NCBI GenBank assembly: GCA_965247585.1
Contig: CBDFHC010000004.1
Coordinates: 930,001 to 994,000 of the forward strand
Reading direction: 5' to 3'
DNA length: 64,000 nt
From: CBDFHC01 sp965247585
GTDB taxonomy: Bacteria > Chloroflexota > Dehalococcoidia > Lucifugimonadales > GCA-2712585
In this document: one piece after another, positions 9,487-16,534 of the stretch
How the letters are laid out: the number at the start of each line of letters is the position of its first letter
How positions within the stretch are numbered: position 1 is the first letter of the stretch
Notes under the pieces: generated by a model
Seen by the model: the letters and a program-made list of their open reading frames with translations, nothing else
Database searches by the model: none
What the model was told of the DNA's origin: nothing
Translations under genes and position numbers: made by a program

Positions 9487-9517
9487 GGGCCGCTCCCACC
9501 CGAAGCAAGAGCGGCCC
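9487..9517 (+). other. GC-rich hairpin in the leader region of the RidA gene
   Basis: A 9 bp perfect stem GGGCCGCTC/GAGCGGCCC (9487-9495 and 9509-9517) around a 13 nt loop, about 100 bp upstream of the RidA start. No T-run follows, so it is not a clear terminator. Role unknown. Confidence 0.4.
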
Positions 9518-9618
9518 GGAGCTCTGGCCACCGGCCGGCCTATCATGCAGTCCAGTCCGGCTAAGCGAACGGAAATACTACAGTCCAAACGGCCATTCAT
9601 ATATCAGAGGAGGCAACA

Positions 9619-10008
9619 ATGGTAGACAAGGAACGCAACAACCACCCGGACATTTCCCCCGCCGCAGGCACCGGAGTTCGCGCCATCAGGGCCGGCGACA
9701 CGGTCTACATATCCGGCTGCACGTCCCTGGACACCCCCGCGGAGGGCGGCGACGTCATTACTCAGGCCAAGGTCACGCTGGACAAGATAAAGCGAATTGT
9801 GGAGGCCCACGGAGGAAAGACCTCAGATATAGTGCGCATGACGATCTATGTCACCGACATGGCCGACTTTCGGACTCACGGTCAGGAATACAACAAGCTC
9901 ATGGAGGAGGTCTTCCAGGGCACCTACCCCACCAGCACCCTCATAGGCACCACGGGGCTGGCGAAACCCTCCATGAATATTGAAATTGAGGCCACCGCCG
10001 TTCTGTAG
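9619..10008 (+). CDS. RidA (YjgF/YER057c/UK114) family protein
   Basis: A 129-residue trimer-forming RidA-fold protein. RidA enzymes hydrolyse reactive enamine/imine intermediates in the cytosol. The C-terminal signature IEIEATAVL and the GDTVYISGC strand are typical. The arginine that carries out deamination in true RidA (in the P-A-R-S segment) is replaced: here the segment reads TYPTSTL. It may therefore lack imine deaminase activity and belong to one of the uncharacterised Rid subgroups. A good ribosome site (GAGGAGG) lies 6 nt before the ATG. A second protein with the same loss is at 62931. Confidence 0.85.
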   Translation: MVDKERNNHPDISPAAGTGVRAIRAGDTVYISGCTSLDTPAEGGDVITQAKVTLDKIKRIVEAHGGKTSDIVRMTIYVTDMADFRTHGQEYNKLMEEVFQGTYPTSTLIGTTGLAKPSMNIEIEATAVL

Positions 10009-10096
10009 GGAGCGGCTGAGCCGTGGGATGAGAAGTTGTTAAGCGCCAGGCCTTAGTAGATGAGCAAGGGCTGTGTTGCGGAGGAGGCTTGACGCA

Positions 10097-10140
10097 CGCC
10101 CTCTCAATCTCCCACTCGATAGGGGGAGAGGAGTTGGCAG
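10097..10140 (+). repeat. Short palindromic intergenic repeat, family 2, copy 1
   Basis: The segment ctctcaatctcccactcgat is followed by aggggga and closes into a stem-loop around CTCGATAG. Its close relative is at 40637-40672 in the same orientation. It lies between RidA and the desulforedoxin-like gene and is unrelated to the long intergenic repeat. Confidence 0.6.
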
Positions 10141-10184
10141 GCGGGCCTTGGCGAATGAGGGAGGGTTGTGTTGGCGGGGTCGCG

Positions 10185-10214
10185 TTGACCCCTGCCGCCA
10201 CAGGTGGCTAGAAT
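10185..10214 (+). promoter_or_regulatory. Predicted sigma-70-type promoter of the desulforedoxin-like genes
   Basis: TTGACC at 10185-10190, an 18 bp spacer and TAGAAT at 10209-10214, 37 bp before the GTG start at 10252. Confidence 0.5.
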
Positions 10215-10251
10215 AGTTCTATCCCCCAGCTCTCTGAAAGACGGCTTATCA

Positions 10252-10371
10252 GTGGCAAATCAGACCGGAAAACGATACCTGTGCTCCGTATGCGGCTCCG
10301 AGTTGCTGGTCACCCGGGGCGGTGAGGGCGCCTTAATGTGCTGCAACCAGCCCATGCAGCTCAAGTCTTGA
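10252..10371 (+). CDS. Desulforedoxin-like small iron/zinc protein, copy 1
   Basis: A 39-codon frame starting at GTG. It encodes VANQTGKRYL-CSVC-GSELLVTRGGEGALM-CC-NQPMQLKS. The CxxC and adjacent CC spacing, the G-rich turn before CC and the QPM ending match desulforedoxin and the N-terminal domain of desulfoferrodoxin, which bind one Fe through four Cys and donate electrons, for example in superoxide reduction. The size is that of free desulforedoxin (36-40 residues). No desulfoferrodoxin catalytic domain is fused or seen nearby. The GTG start has no strong ribosome site, but the frame and motif are clear and a second similar gene follows. Confidence 0.78.
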   Translation: MANQTGKRYLCSVCGSELLVTRGGEGALMCCNQPMQLKS

Positions 10372-10417
10372 GAGCGGTGGCTCATGCCGCGATGCCAACG
10401 GGCCAGCACCAAGGATG

Positions 10418-10530
10418 AAAATCACAGGTTTGTGGTTCCCACCCGCCCACCTCGAAAGGTTTTTAAAGAAGAAGTCTGAGGGTCACCCTCAGACTCCTGC
10501 CAGAGGGAGGATTCCCCCTCTGAACTGCCC
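10418..10530 (+). repeat. Long intergenic repeat (family 1), copy 1
   Basis: Core from AAATCACAGG to the second hairpin. It contains the GGTGGTTCCCACC-like element, TTTTTAAA, the TCTGAGGG/CCCTCAGA stem and a degenerate CCAGAGG-type stem. It separates the two desulforedoxin-like genes. Confidence 0.85.
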
Positions 10531-10581
10531 CTTTCAGGCGTTTCTCACGGGACGATGTTTCTATCTTCGAGGCGATGTAGA

Positions 10582-10725
10582 GTGACCAACCAGCTAGGAA
10601 AGCGTTACACCTGCGGCCAGTGCAGCACCCTGGTCCTGTGCGTAAAGCAGGGCGACGGCACCGTATTCTGCTGTGACCAGGAGATGGAAATTCAGGCGCC
10701 CCGTCCGTTGCCCTCGTCCGACTAG
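10582..10725 (+). CDS. Desulforedoxin-like small iron/zinc protein, copy 2
   Basis: A 47-codon frame starting at GTG with GAGG upstream. It encodes VTNQLGKRYT-CGQC-STLVLCVKQGDGTVF-CC-DQEMEIQAPRP and a short tail. It shares the TNQxGKRY start and the CxxC...CC metal site with the gene at 10252, so the two arose by duplication. An extra Cys lies at residue 20, and the tail after the metal site is 8-10 residues longer and Pro-rich. Role as in copy 1: a one-iron electron-transfer or zinc protein. A family 1 repeat lies between the two genes. It converges on prmC. Confidence 0.75.
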   Translation: MTNQLGKRYTCGQCSTLVLCVKQGDGTVFCCDQEMEIQAPRPLPSSD

Positions 10726-10751
10726 CGGCAAGCGGGCGGTATCTGGCCCGC

Positions 10752-11609
10752 CTAGCCCGGCAGCTCCACCACAAAGATACGATCCAGCCCGGCGAGGTCC
10801 TGCTCCACGGAAACCGTGGCGCCGGGGAACAGCTCCACTACCCTGTTTTCCAACACCGCGGACTGACCGGGGTCTATCTCCAACAGCAACATGCCATTGG
10901 GCGCCGCCTTATCTTTTGCCTGGTCCAACAATCTGAGGAGCAGGTCCACCCCTTCGGGGCCACCGTCCAGCGCCAGCCGCGGCTCGGCCCGGACCTCGGG
11001 CGAAAGCTGTTGAATTCGGTCCGCTGGGATGTAGGGCAGGTTCGCCACTATCACGTCCACGGTCGCGTCCACCGGCTCAAGCAGGTCGCCGTGCACCATG
11101 GTTATCCTGCCGGTCAGGTTGTGACTCTGGGCGTTCGCCTTCGCCACCTCCAACGCCCCGGCGGATATGTCGGTAGCTATCATCGTAACCATGGGTAGGT
11201 GCATGGCCAGGTTGATGGCGATGCCACCGGCCCCGGTACCGACGTCCACTACCACCGGAGCACCTATCTCCATCCGCTCCAGGCACACCAGCAGGGCGCG
11301 CTCCACTAGCAGCTCCGTCTCCGGGCGCGGCACCATCACCGCCGGGGACACCGTCAGGTCTATGCCATAGAACTCCCTGTGTCCCAGTATGTAAGCCAGG
11401 GGCTCCCGGAGCAGCCGCCGCAATACGATCTGTTCAAGGTCCGCAACCTGCTGAGCGGACAGCTCATCGTTTTGGAAGGCATACAAACGGTGTCTCGGCA
11501 CGCGCAGCAGGTCCGTCAGGATCAACTCCGCTTCCAACCTTGATTCCGTCACGCCGGCGTCAGTGAGCCGGCCCCTGGTGCGTTGAAGGAATTCTCGAAG
11601 CGTGGTCAT
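10752..11609 (-). CDS. prmC: Peptide chain release factor N5-glutamine methyltransferase
   Basis: A 285-residue S-adenosylmethionine methyltransferase that methylates the glutamine of the GGQ motif in release factors in the cytosol. Seen: an N-terminal helical domain, the HREFYGIDLTVSPAVMVPRPETE segment typical of PrmC (about 77-99), a SAM-binding VDVGTGAGGIAI (121-132) and the catalytic motif. The catalytic motif reads NLPY (190-193) instead of the usual NPPY. It lies downstream of prfA on the same strand, the standard pairing of substrate and modifier. The ATG at 11609 starts the family N-terminus; a longer open frame to 11744 would overlap prfA and has no extra homology. Confidence 0.93.
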   Translation of the reverse strand: MTTLREFLQRTRGRLTDAGVTESRLEAELILTDLLRVPRHRLYAFQNDELSAQQVADLEQIVLRRLLREPLAYILGHREFYGIDLTVSPAVMVPRPETELLVERALLVCLERMEIGAPVVVDVGTGAGGIAINLAMHLPMVTMIATDISAGALEVAKANAQSHNLTGRITMVHGDLLEPVDATVDVIVANLPYIPADRIQQLSPEVRAEPRLALDGGPEGVDLLLRLLDQAKDKAAPNGMLLLEIDPGQSAVLENRVVELFPGATVSVEQDLAGLDRIFVVELPG

Positions 11610-11715
11610 GTGAGTGAGGGCGCGAAGGCCAGTCCTTGGCCGATACTTGCTTTGAGGTACGGGTCGCTGCGAAGGGAGGGTATCGGAGAATGTTCCAGGG
11701 GAGAGGGGGGAACGA

Positions 11716-12798
11716 CTAGGCTGCCAGGGCCGCTTCCAGGCCACGCACCTGCTCGTCCACCAGCAGCGCGCGCACCACTTCGTCTAGCCCACCGTCAAGG
11801 ATTTTCTGGATGCCGTAGAAACTTTGACCAATCCGGTGATCGGTGACCCTGTCCTGGGGATAGTTGTAGGTGCGTATCTTCTCGGCCCGGTCGCCAGTGC
11901 CCACCTGTGCCCGGCGGGATTCGACGATCTCATCAGCCTGACGCCTCTGCTCCTGGTCGTACAAGCGCGCCCTCAGAATGCCCATAGCTTTGGTCTTATT
12001 CTTGAATTGGGACCGCTCGTCCTGGCAAGTGACAACGATGCCAGTGGGCAGGTGGACAATACGAATTGCCGTGGCCACCTTGTTGACGTTCTGCCCGCCA
12101 GCACCGCCGGCATGGAATACGTCTATACGAATGTCGTAAGCGGCTATGTTAACCTCAACCTCGTCCGCTTCGGGCATAACGGCCACGGTGGCGGTGGAGG
12201 TGTGGAGCCTCCCCGACGCTTCCGTCAGCGGCACACGCTGCACGCGGTGCACGCCGCGCTCGTACTTCAACTGGCTGAAGGCACCTTCACCCTTCACCGC
12301 AAAGGATATTTCGTTGAAGCCTCCCAGGTCGGACGGATTGGAGTTGAGCACCTCCACCTTCCAACCCCTGATCTGGGCGTACCGCTCAATCATCCGGAAT
12401 AGGTCCGCGGCGAACAGGCCCGCCTCTTGCCCCCCGGCGCCCTTGCGCACCTCCACGATGACGTTCCGACCGTCGTTGGGGTCTCTAGGGAGAACGGCAT
12501 AGCGGAGATCCTTCCCCAACGATTCGACTCGCTGGTTAAGGTCCGTCAGCTCCTCCTGAGCCAGGTCCATCAACTCCGCGTCATCGCCGTCGTTAAGGAT
12601 TGCCTGGGCATCTTCTTGCTGCTCCAGAGCCGCACGAAAATGGTGGTAGAGGTTGACGGTTTTTTCCAGGCCGGACCTCTCCTTCGCCAGGACCTGAACC
12701 TTTTCATAGTCCACCGCCACCTCGGGCTGGGCCATCATGGCTGCCAGCTCGCGGTATCGGACTTCCATGGCGTCAAGCTTTTCGAAAAGTGTGCTCAT
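11716..12798 (-). CDS. prfA: Peptide chain release factor 1
   Basis: A 360-residue class I release factor that recognises UAA and UAG in the ribosomal A site. The catalytic GGQ is at 234-236 in HAGGAGGQNVNK. The recognition tripeptide is P-L-T at 190-192, where RF1 usually has P-A-T or P-V-T. The length is normal and the N-terminal coiled-coil domain is complete. It is followed by prmC, 106 nt after its stop. RF1 does not read UGA, which matters here because UGA also appears to encode selenocysteine in this genome. Confidence 0.95.
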   Translation of the reverse strand: MSTLFEKLDAMEVRYRELAAMMAQPEVAVDYEKVQVLAKERSGLEKTVNLYHHFRAALEQQEDAQAILNDGDDAELMDLAQEELTDLNQRVESLGKDLRYAVLPRDPNDGRNVIVEVRKGAGGQEAGLFAADLFRMIERYAQIRGWKVEVLNSNPSDLGGFNEISFAVKGEGAFSQLKYERGVHRVQRVPLTEASGRLHTSTATVAVMPEADEVEVNIAAYDIRIDVFHAGGAGGQNVNKVATAIRIVHLPTGIVVTCQDERSQFKNKTKAMGILRARLYDQEQRRQADEIVESRRAQVGTGDRAEKIRTYNYPQDRVTDHRIGQSFYGIQKILDGGLDEVVRALLVDEQVRGLEAALAA

Positions 12799-12877
12799 AA
12801 GTTAACAATTGCAGACAAATGTGCCTTTTTTATTTTACGCCAGGGAGGGCGGCGCCAACAAGGTAGAGGAGGGCTGG

Positions 12878-12975
12878 GTTCCGCTGGGGATTGTCCCCAG
12901 ACCCCATACCAGAGAGCCTGTCCCTGTCTGGATTCTCCTCTCCTGAGGAGGCTTTTTGAGCGGATGTAGGGTGCC
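12878..12975 (+). repeat. Family 1 repeat, degenerate fragment
   Basis: The head is missing. The central stem has a different sequence but still pairs (CTGGGGA/TCCCCAG at 12884-12900). The tail CCAGAGAG...GTCTGGA and the downstream GAGGCTTTTTGAGCG match the tail of the copy at 46241. It lies just upstream of prfA, within the 515 bp gap that ends at the gatA fragment. Confidence 0.65.
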
Positions 12976-12987
12976 ATTTTCGGGAGA

Positions 12988-13135
12988 TTCAGCCAGGGCG
13001 ATGGTTGGCTGCTGCTAAGGGCGACAAATCACAGGTTGGTGGTGCCCACCCACCCGCCCCGGAAGGTTTTAAAGGATTTTCTGAGGGACACCCTCAGACT
13101 CCCGGCAAAGGGGCTGTGCCCCTCTGCACTCTCCC
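12988..13135 (+). repeat. Family 1 repeat, copy 2 (first of a tandem pair)
   Basis: A full core with the CAGCCAGGGCGATGG head, AAATCACAGG, the TCTGAGGG/CCCTCAGA stem and a variant second stem ending CTCTGCACTCTCCC. It is followed after 157 bp by a near-identical second copy, so this pair is a recent tandem duplication. Confidence 0.9.
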
Positions 13136-13144
13136 ATTATGGCA

Positions 13145-13292
13145 ATCAGCCAGGGCGACGGTTGGCTGCTGCTAAGGGCGACAAATCACAGGTTGGTGGT
13201 GCCCACCCACCCGCCCCGGAAGGTTTTAAAAGATTTTCTGAGGGACACCCTCAGACTCCCGGCAAAAGGGCTGTGCCCCTCTGCACTCTCCC
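13145..13292 (+). repeat. Family 1 repeat, copy 3 (second of a tandem pair)
   Basis: Nearly identical to the copy at 12988-13135 with an offset of 157 bp and only a few base changes. It ends just before the duplicated 3' end of the amidase gene. Confidence 0.9.
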
Positions 13293-13307
13293 TTTTTCAT
13301 CAACCTG

Positions 13308-13511
13308 TTATAGCGGCGGACGGCGGGTGTGCCAGTCCGTGGCGCGCTGGTAAGCGTACCCGGCGTTCAGCGCGGTGGCCTCTTCAAAGGGGCGTCCGGC
13401 CAGTTGAAGGCCGATGGGCAAACCATTGCTGAAACCGCAGGGGACCGTCAGCGCCGGGAAGCCAGTCAGGTTGAACGGGCGGGTGTACTGGGTCAGCGCG
13501 GCGATGGCGCC
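13308..13511 (-). pseudogene. Duplicated 3' end of the GatA-like amidase gene
   Basis: It encodes the last 66 residues of the amidase at 14516 (from IAALTQYTRPFN to HTRRPP) and has its own stop codon. Positions 13314-13511 match 14522-14719 with one mismatch and no indel over 198 bp (offset 1208). It differs only in the last codon and stop (Leu-TAA here, Met-TAG in the intact gene). No start or catalytic residues remain. The frame stays open to 13862, but the upstream part does not look like an amidase, so this is a gene remnant and not a working protein. Confidence 0.85.
13314..13511. repeat. Direct repeat, left copy, flanking the HNH gene segment
   Basis: Left member of a 198 bp direct repeat; the right member is 14522-14719. 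The two enclose about 1.0 kb with the HNH endonuclease gene. One mismatch (13320). Confidence 0.9.
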
Positions 13512-13806
13512 TGGACCTTGGCCGAGTAGCCGCTGGCTGGGCCGGGCCGCTTGGCCGGACCCTGGTCCTGAATCGGCATGTCCGTGACGTTGCCCATCAG
13601 GATGGTGATGGACACGCCCACGACCGGCTCCAGCGGGATAGTCGTCAACTAGATGCCCCCAGAGACTTGCAGCTCGGTAGTTCCAACCTCGCAGTGGATT
13701 AGAGCATTGAAATGTCTTAGCCGCTGTTTGCCAAGGTAATTGAGATATGGTTCCGCTTGAACGGCTCGGATGGCCGTGCCTGAACCACCAAAGTACACCA
13801 TCTCGG
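13512..13806. other. Gene debris between the amidase fragment and the HNH gene
   Basis: No intact gene. On the minus strand between about 13660 and 13512 one frame reads protein-like residues (IPLEPVVGVSITILMGNVTD, then MPIQDQG) that break into the amidase fragment in a different frame. This looks like the end of another, unrecognised gene joined at the repeat boundary. From 13660 to 13806 I see nothing coding. Confidence 0.4.
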
Positions 13807-14496
13807 TTATTCAATATTGGCAGACTTCTGCAGATTGTGGCGCGCGCAGAGAATGCGCACATTTTTAGCCGTTACGCTTGTGCCACCCTTAGAGAATGGA
13901 AGGTCGTGATCGAAGTGGAGTTGATCTGTAGCGCTGCAGATGACACAGCGCCCTTTATCTCGTTTGAATACTTCTTGCTTCACCCACGACGGTATTTGTC
14001 GACTGACCGGAATCTGAGTGTCAACCGCGTCTGTGTTTTGATCTGAATCAAACGGGGCCTGACGGAGGTAGAACTTGAACACCTTTCGATTGCCCACGTC
14101 TTGATAATGGTAATCGTGGAGTAAATAGATGCCTCGGTCTGACCAAATACCCTGTCTCAGCTTCTCGTAAACCTTGAATCTTGCATGATCCTCACCACTT
14201 GAATTCATCTTGTCTACCCAATCAGCAAACAATCCGTTCTGAGTAGGTCGACTGTTACCATCAAATCGGGGCTGATCGACAGCCTTGGGTTCCGAACCGG
14301 GGCTTTTGTAAACATCATGGCCTTCGTAGATCAGTTCACTTTCATCATCGCTTAGCGCATCCTCATAAGGGGCGTTCTTACGTCGCGACATCAAAATGAC
14401 ACCGCGCGATGGCGGTGGCCGAAAGAACATACCTCGCTGCAAAGCCATGCCTTGGCGGCTGCAAATGTCCCAATAGCTGAGGATTTCGTCCTTCAT
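13807..14496 (-). CDS. HNH endonuclease with an N-terminal SRA/YDG-like domain
   Basis: A 229-residue predicted nuclease. The C-terminal 65 residues are a zinc-type HNH domain: C-x-x-C (CVIC), then DHDLPFSKGG, then N-x-x-x-LCARHN. The N-terminal part (LQRGMFF, GVILMSRRKNAPYEDAL, LIYEGHDVYK, VYEKLRQGIW) resembles SRA/YDG-type domains that read modified bases, so a modification-dependent defence nuclease is possible; this is an inference. The ATG at 14496 is used because family-like residues begin right after it, although no strong ribosome site is seen. The DNA is more AT-rich than its neighbours and lies between two 198 bp direct repeats made of the amidase 3' end, both signs of transfer. Confidence 0.78.
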   Translation of the reverse strand: MKDEILSYWDICSRQGMALQRGMFFRPPPSRGVILMSRRKNAPYEDALSDDESELIYEGHDVYKSPGSEPKAVDQPRFDGNSRPTQNGLFADWVDKMNSSGEDHARFKVYEKLRQGIWSDRGIYLLHDYHYQDVGNRKVFKFYLRQAPFDSDQNTDAVDTQIPVSRQIPSWVKQEVFKRDKGRCVICSATDQLHFDHDLPFSKGGTSVTAKNVRILCARHNLQKSANIE

Positions 14497-14515
14497 GGAG
14501 AATCCGTCACGCGTG

Positions 14516-15925
14516 CTACATCGGCGGGCGGCGGGTGTGCCAGTCCGTGGCGCGCTGGTAAGCGTACCCGGCGTTCAGCGCGGTGGCCTCTTCAAAGGGG
14601 CGTCCGGCCAGTTGAAGGCCGATGGGCAAACCATTGCTGAAACCGCAGGGGACCGTCAGCGCCGGGAAGCCAGTCAGGTTGAACGGGCGGGTGTACTGGG
14701 TCAGCGCGGCGATGGCGCCGATCTTCTGTCCGCCTACCTCCAGCTCCTGGGCACCGATGGGGGGCGCCACCATGGGCTCCATGGGTCCCGCCAGCAGGTC
14801 CACCTCCCGCAGCAGCTCTCGGGCCGACTCGGTGAACACTGCCCGGGCCCGCTGGGCGCGTACGTAGTCCACGCCGGAAATGAACATCCCCGCTTCTATG
14901 CGCCATCTGATGGACGGGTCATACTCGTTGCCCCGCTCCAGGACCATATCCCGGTGGAAGGCGGTGGCCTCCGAGTAGAGCACCACGGTGGACATGGCCG
15001 CCGAGTGGTGGTACATGGGCCAGGACACCTCTCGCACTTCAGCGCCCAGCTCTTGGAGGACCTCCAAGGCTCGCTCCACGGCGCTCTTAACCTCGGCGTC
15101 CACCGGCACCTCGAAGTACTCCTTTGGCACGCCGATGCGCAGGCCCTTAACATTGCCGGTCAACGCGGCGCGGTAGTCCTGCACGGGCACGTCAGCGGAG
15201 GCCGGGTCTTTGGGATCGTAGCCCGCAACCACGTTCAACGCCAGGGCGCAGTCTTCAACGGTCCGGCACATGGGACCCGGGTGGTCCAGCGACCATGATA
15301 GGGGCACCAGGCCGTAGCGGCTCACCCGACCGTAGGTGGGTTTGATGCCGGATAGACCGCAGAGGGCGCTGGGAATACGAATGGAGCCCCCGGTGTCTGT
15401 CCCCATGGTGATGGTGCACTGTCCAGCCGCGGCGGCGGACCCCGACCCGCCGCTGGAGCCTCCGGTGATCCGCGCTGGGTCCCAGGGGTTGTGCATGTCA
15501 CCGTAGTCCCGGTTCAGGCCGGTGGGGCCGAAGGCGAACTGGTGCATGTTCAGCTTGCCCAGCAGAATGGCGCCGGCCTCTTTGTATCGAGCCGCCACGG
15601 TGCCGTCGTAGTCCGGCACGAAATCGTCATATATCTTGGAGCCGGAGGTGTTCCGCATCCCCTTCACGTAGTAGAGGTCCTTCAGACCCACCGGGATGCC
15701 GTGAAGCGGCCCACGGTAACCGCCGGACTGTATCTCCCGCTCAGCCACGCGGGCCGCCTCCAACGCTTCTTCGCCGGGGCGGGTGATGAAAGAGTTAAGG
15801 GTGCCCTCGGTGGCTTCGATGCGGTCCAGGTGCGCCTGCACGACCTCCACCGGCGATACCTGTCCGGCCTGAATTCGCACGGAAAGTTCTTCCGCGCTCA
15901 GATAGCAGAGCTCGTTTACGGCCAT
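14516..15925 (-). CDS. Amidase, GatA-like catalytic subunit
   Basis: A 469-residue amidase-signature enzyme that hydrolyses an amide or transfers its ammonia. The Lys-cisSer-Ser triad is visible: K82 in VGLKDLY, S157 in GGSSGGSGSA and the nucleophile S181 in GTDTGGSIRIP. It is close in size to GatA (about 480), and a 65-residue GatC-like protein is encoded 3 nt upstream. No GatB is present in the window, so a two-subunit amidase of the AtzE/AtzG kind is as likely as a tRNA amidotransferase. The ribosome site GAGAGG precedes ATG 15925. It is the last gene of a leftward run with FAH, aldehyde dehydrogenase and cupin genes. Its last 198 bp are duplicated at 13314. Confidence 0.88.
   Translation of the reverse strand: MAVNELCYLSAEELSVRIQAGQVSPVEVVQAHLDRIEATEGTLNSFITRPGEEALEAARVAEREIQSGGYRGPLHGIPVGLKDLYYVKGMRNTSGSKIYDDFVPDYDGTVAARYKEAGAILLGKLNMHQFAFGPTGLNRDYGDMHNPWDPARITGGSSGGSGSAAAAGQCTITMGTDTGGSIRIPSALCGLSGIKPTYGRVSRYGLVPLSWSLDHPGPMCRTVEDCALALNVVAGYDPKDPASADVPVQDYRAALTGNVKGLRIGVPKEYFEVPVDAEVKSAVERALEVLQELGAEVREVSWPMYHHSAAMSTVVLYSEATAFHRDMVLERGNEYDPSIRWRIEAGMFISGVDYVRAQRARAVFTESARELLREVDLLAGPMEPMVAPPIGAQELEVGGQKIGAIAALTQYTRPFNLTGFPALTVPCGFSNGLPIGLQLAGRPFEEATALNAGYAYQRATDWHTRRPPM
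14522..14719. repeat. Direct repeat, right copy, inside the 3' end of the amidase gene
   Basis: Partner of 13314-13511. The repeat stops one codon short of the amidase stop codon. Confidence 0.9.
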
Positions 15926-15928
15926 GGG

Positions 15929-16126
15929 CTAACCTCTCAAAGGAGAGAATGTGTTAGATGGCTCCGTCTCCCCCACGTCAATCTTCCGCAGCTCCGCTAC
16001 GGTGGCCATGATGTTCTGCGCCTGGAAGTAAATCTCTTCCATGTGCGCCTCGTCACTGGTGTCCAGGCCCAACTGGGCCGCCATCAGCAGAAAGGCCTCT
16101 TTAGTTAGCTCAGGGGTATTCGTCAT
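15929..16126 (-). CDS. GatC/AtzG-like small amidase partner subunit
   Basis: A 65-residue protein, with helices in LTKEAFLLMAAQLG and HMEEIYFQAQNIMATVAELR, followed by a DVGETEPSNTFSP tail that resembles the GatC tail (LDVSGVEPT...). GatC and AtzG wrap around the amidase subunit and stabilise it. The position immediately upstream of the GatA-like gene (3 nt gap) fits that role. It is shorter than standard GatC (about 95) and nearer to the AtzG size. An expected partner of the 14516 protein. Confidence 0.72.
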   Translation of the reverse strand: MTNTPELTKEAFLLMAAQLGLDTSDEAHMEEIYFQAQNIMATVAELRKIDVGETEPSNTFSPLRG

Positions 16127-16187
16127 AAACCGCCTCCAATTCTCCAGACTGTGCTTCGACGGGCCAGCCCTAGGGGACGGCCTCCGG

Positions 16188-16490
16188 TCATTCCTTTATC
16201 TCGATGAGCAGGTTCCGGTGCCGCTTGTCACCGGCGTTGGTGACCCTATGGGGCTGATGCGACTCGGCGTAGCGGAACCCTCCGGGGGTGGGGGTGGTCC
16301 GGTCCTTGGTGCCGTCCTCAAGCTCCCGGTCCATTACGCTTTCCATGAATCCCACGGTGATGTAGTCCCAGGCGTGGTGGTGCCAGGCGCTGGACTCCCC
16401 GGGTTCCAGCACCAGCTCCCAAATCTTCACCTTGTCGTTTTCAAACAGGACATTGGTACCCACGGGACCCAACTCATGCTTGCTCGCCAT
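16188..16490 (-). CDS. Small cupin-domain protein
   Basis: A 100-residue single-domain cupin. The metal motif is partly visible: WHHHAWDYITVGF (His-x-His with a downstream acidic residue) and a second His in ESHQPHRV. Such small cupins bind a metal and act as isomerases, dioxygenases or binding proteins. Here it sits between an aldehyde dehydrogenase and an amidase in one direction, with 44 and 61 nt gaps, so it probably works in the same degradation pathway. The ribosome site GAGGGTAAGAGAAG precedes the ATG. Specific reaction unknown. Confidence 0.78.
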   Translation of the reverse strand: MASKHELGPVGTNVLFENDKVKIWELVLEPGESSAWHHHAWDYITVGFMESVMDRELEDGTKDRTTPTPGGFRYAESHQPHRVTNAGDKRHRNLLIEIKE

Positions 16491-16534
16491 CTTCTCTTAC
16501 CCTCTTCACAAAATCAGATCTTCCCCAGGCCGCC

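Noticed and set aside
11610..11744. N-terminal extension of PrmC
   Set aside because: It would overlap the prfA 3' end and carries no family sequence; the MTTLREFL start is the expected one.
12988..13292. CRISPR array
   Set aside because: The tandem copies are about 150 bp each and near-identical over their full length, with no short repeats separated by unique spacers. No cas genes are seen.
13308..13862. A 184-codon open frame containing the amidase C-terminal segment
   Set aside because: Only the last 66 codons resemble a protein (the duplicated amidase end). The upstream codons do not resemble a known protein, and a better protein-like frame exists on the same strand in another phase.
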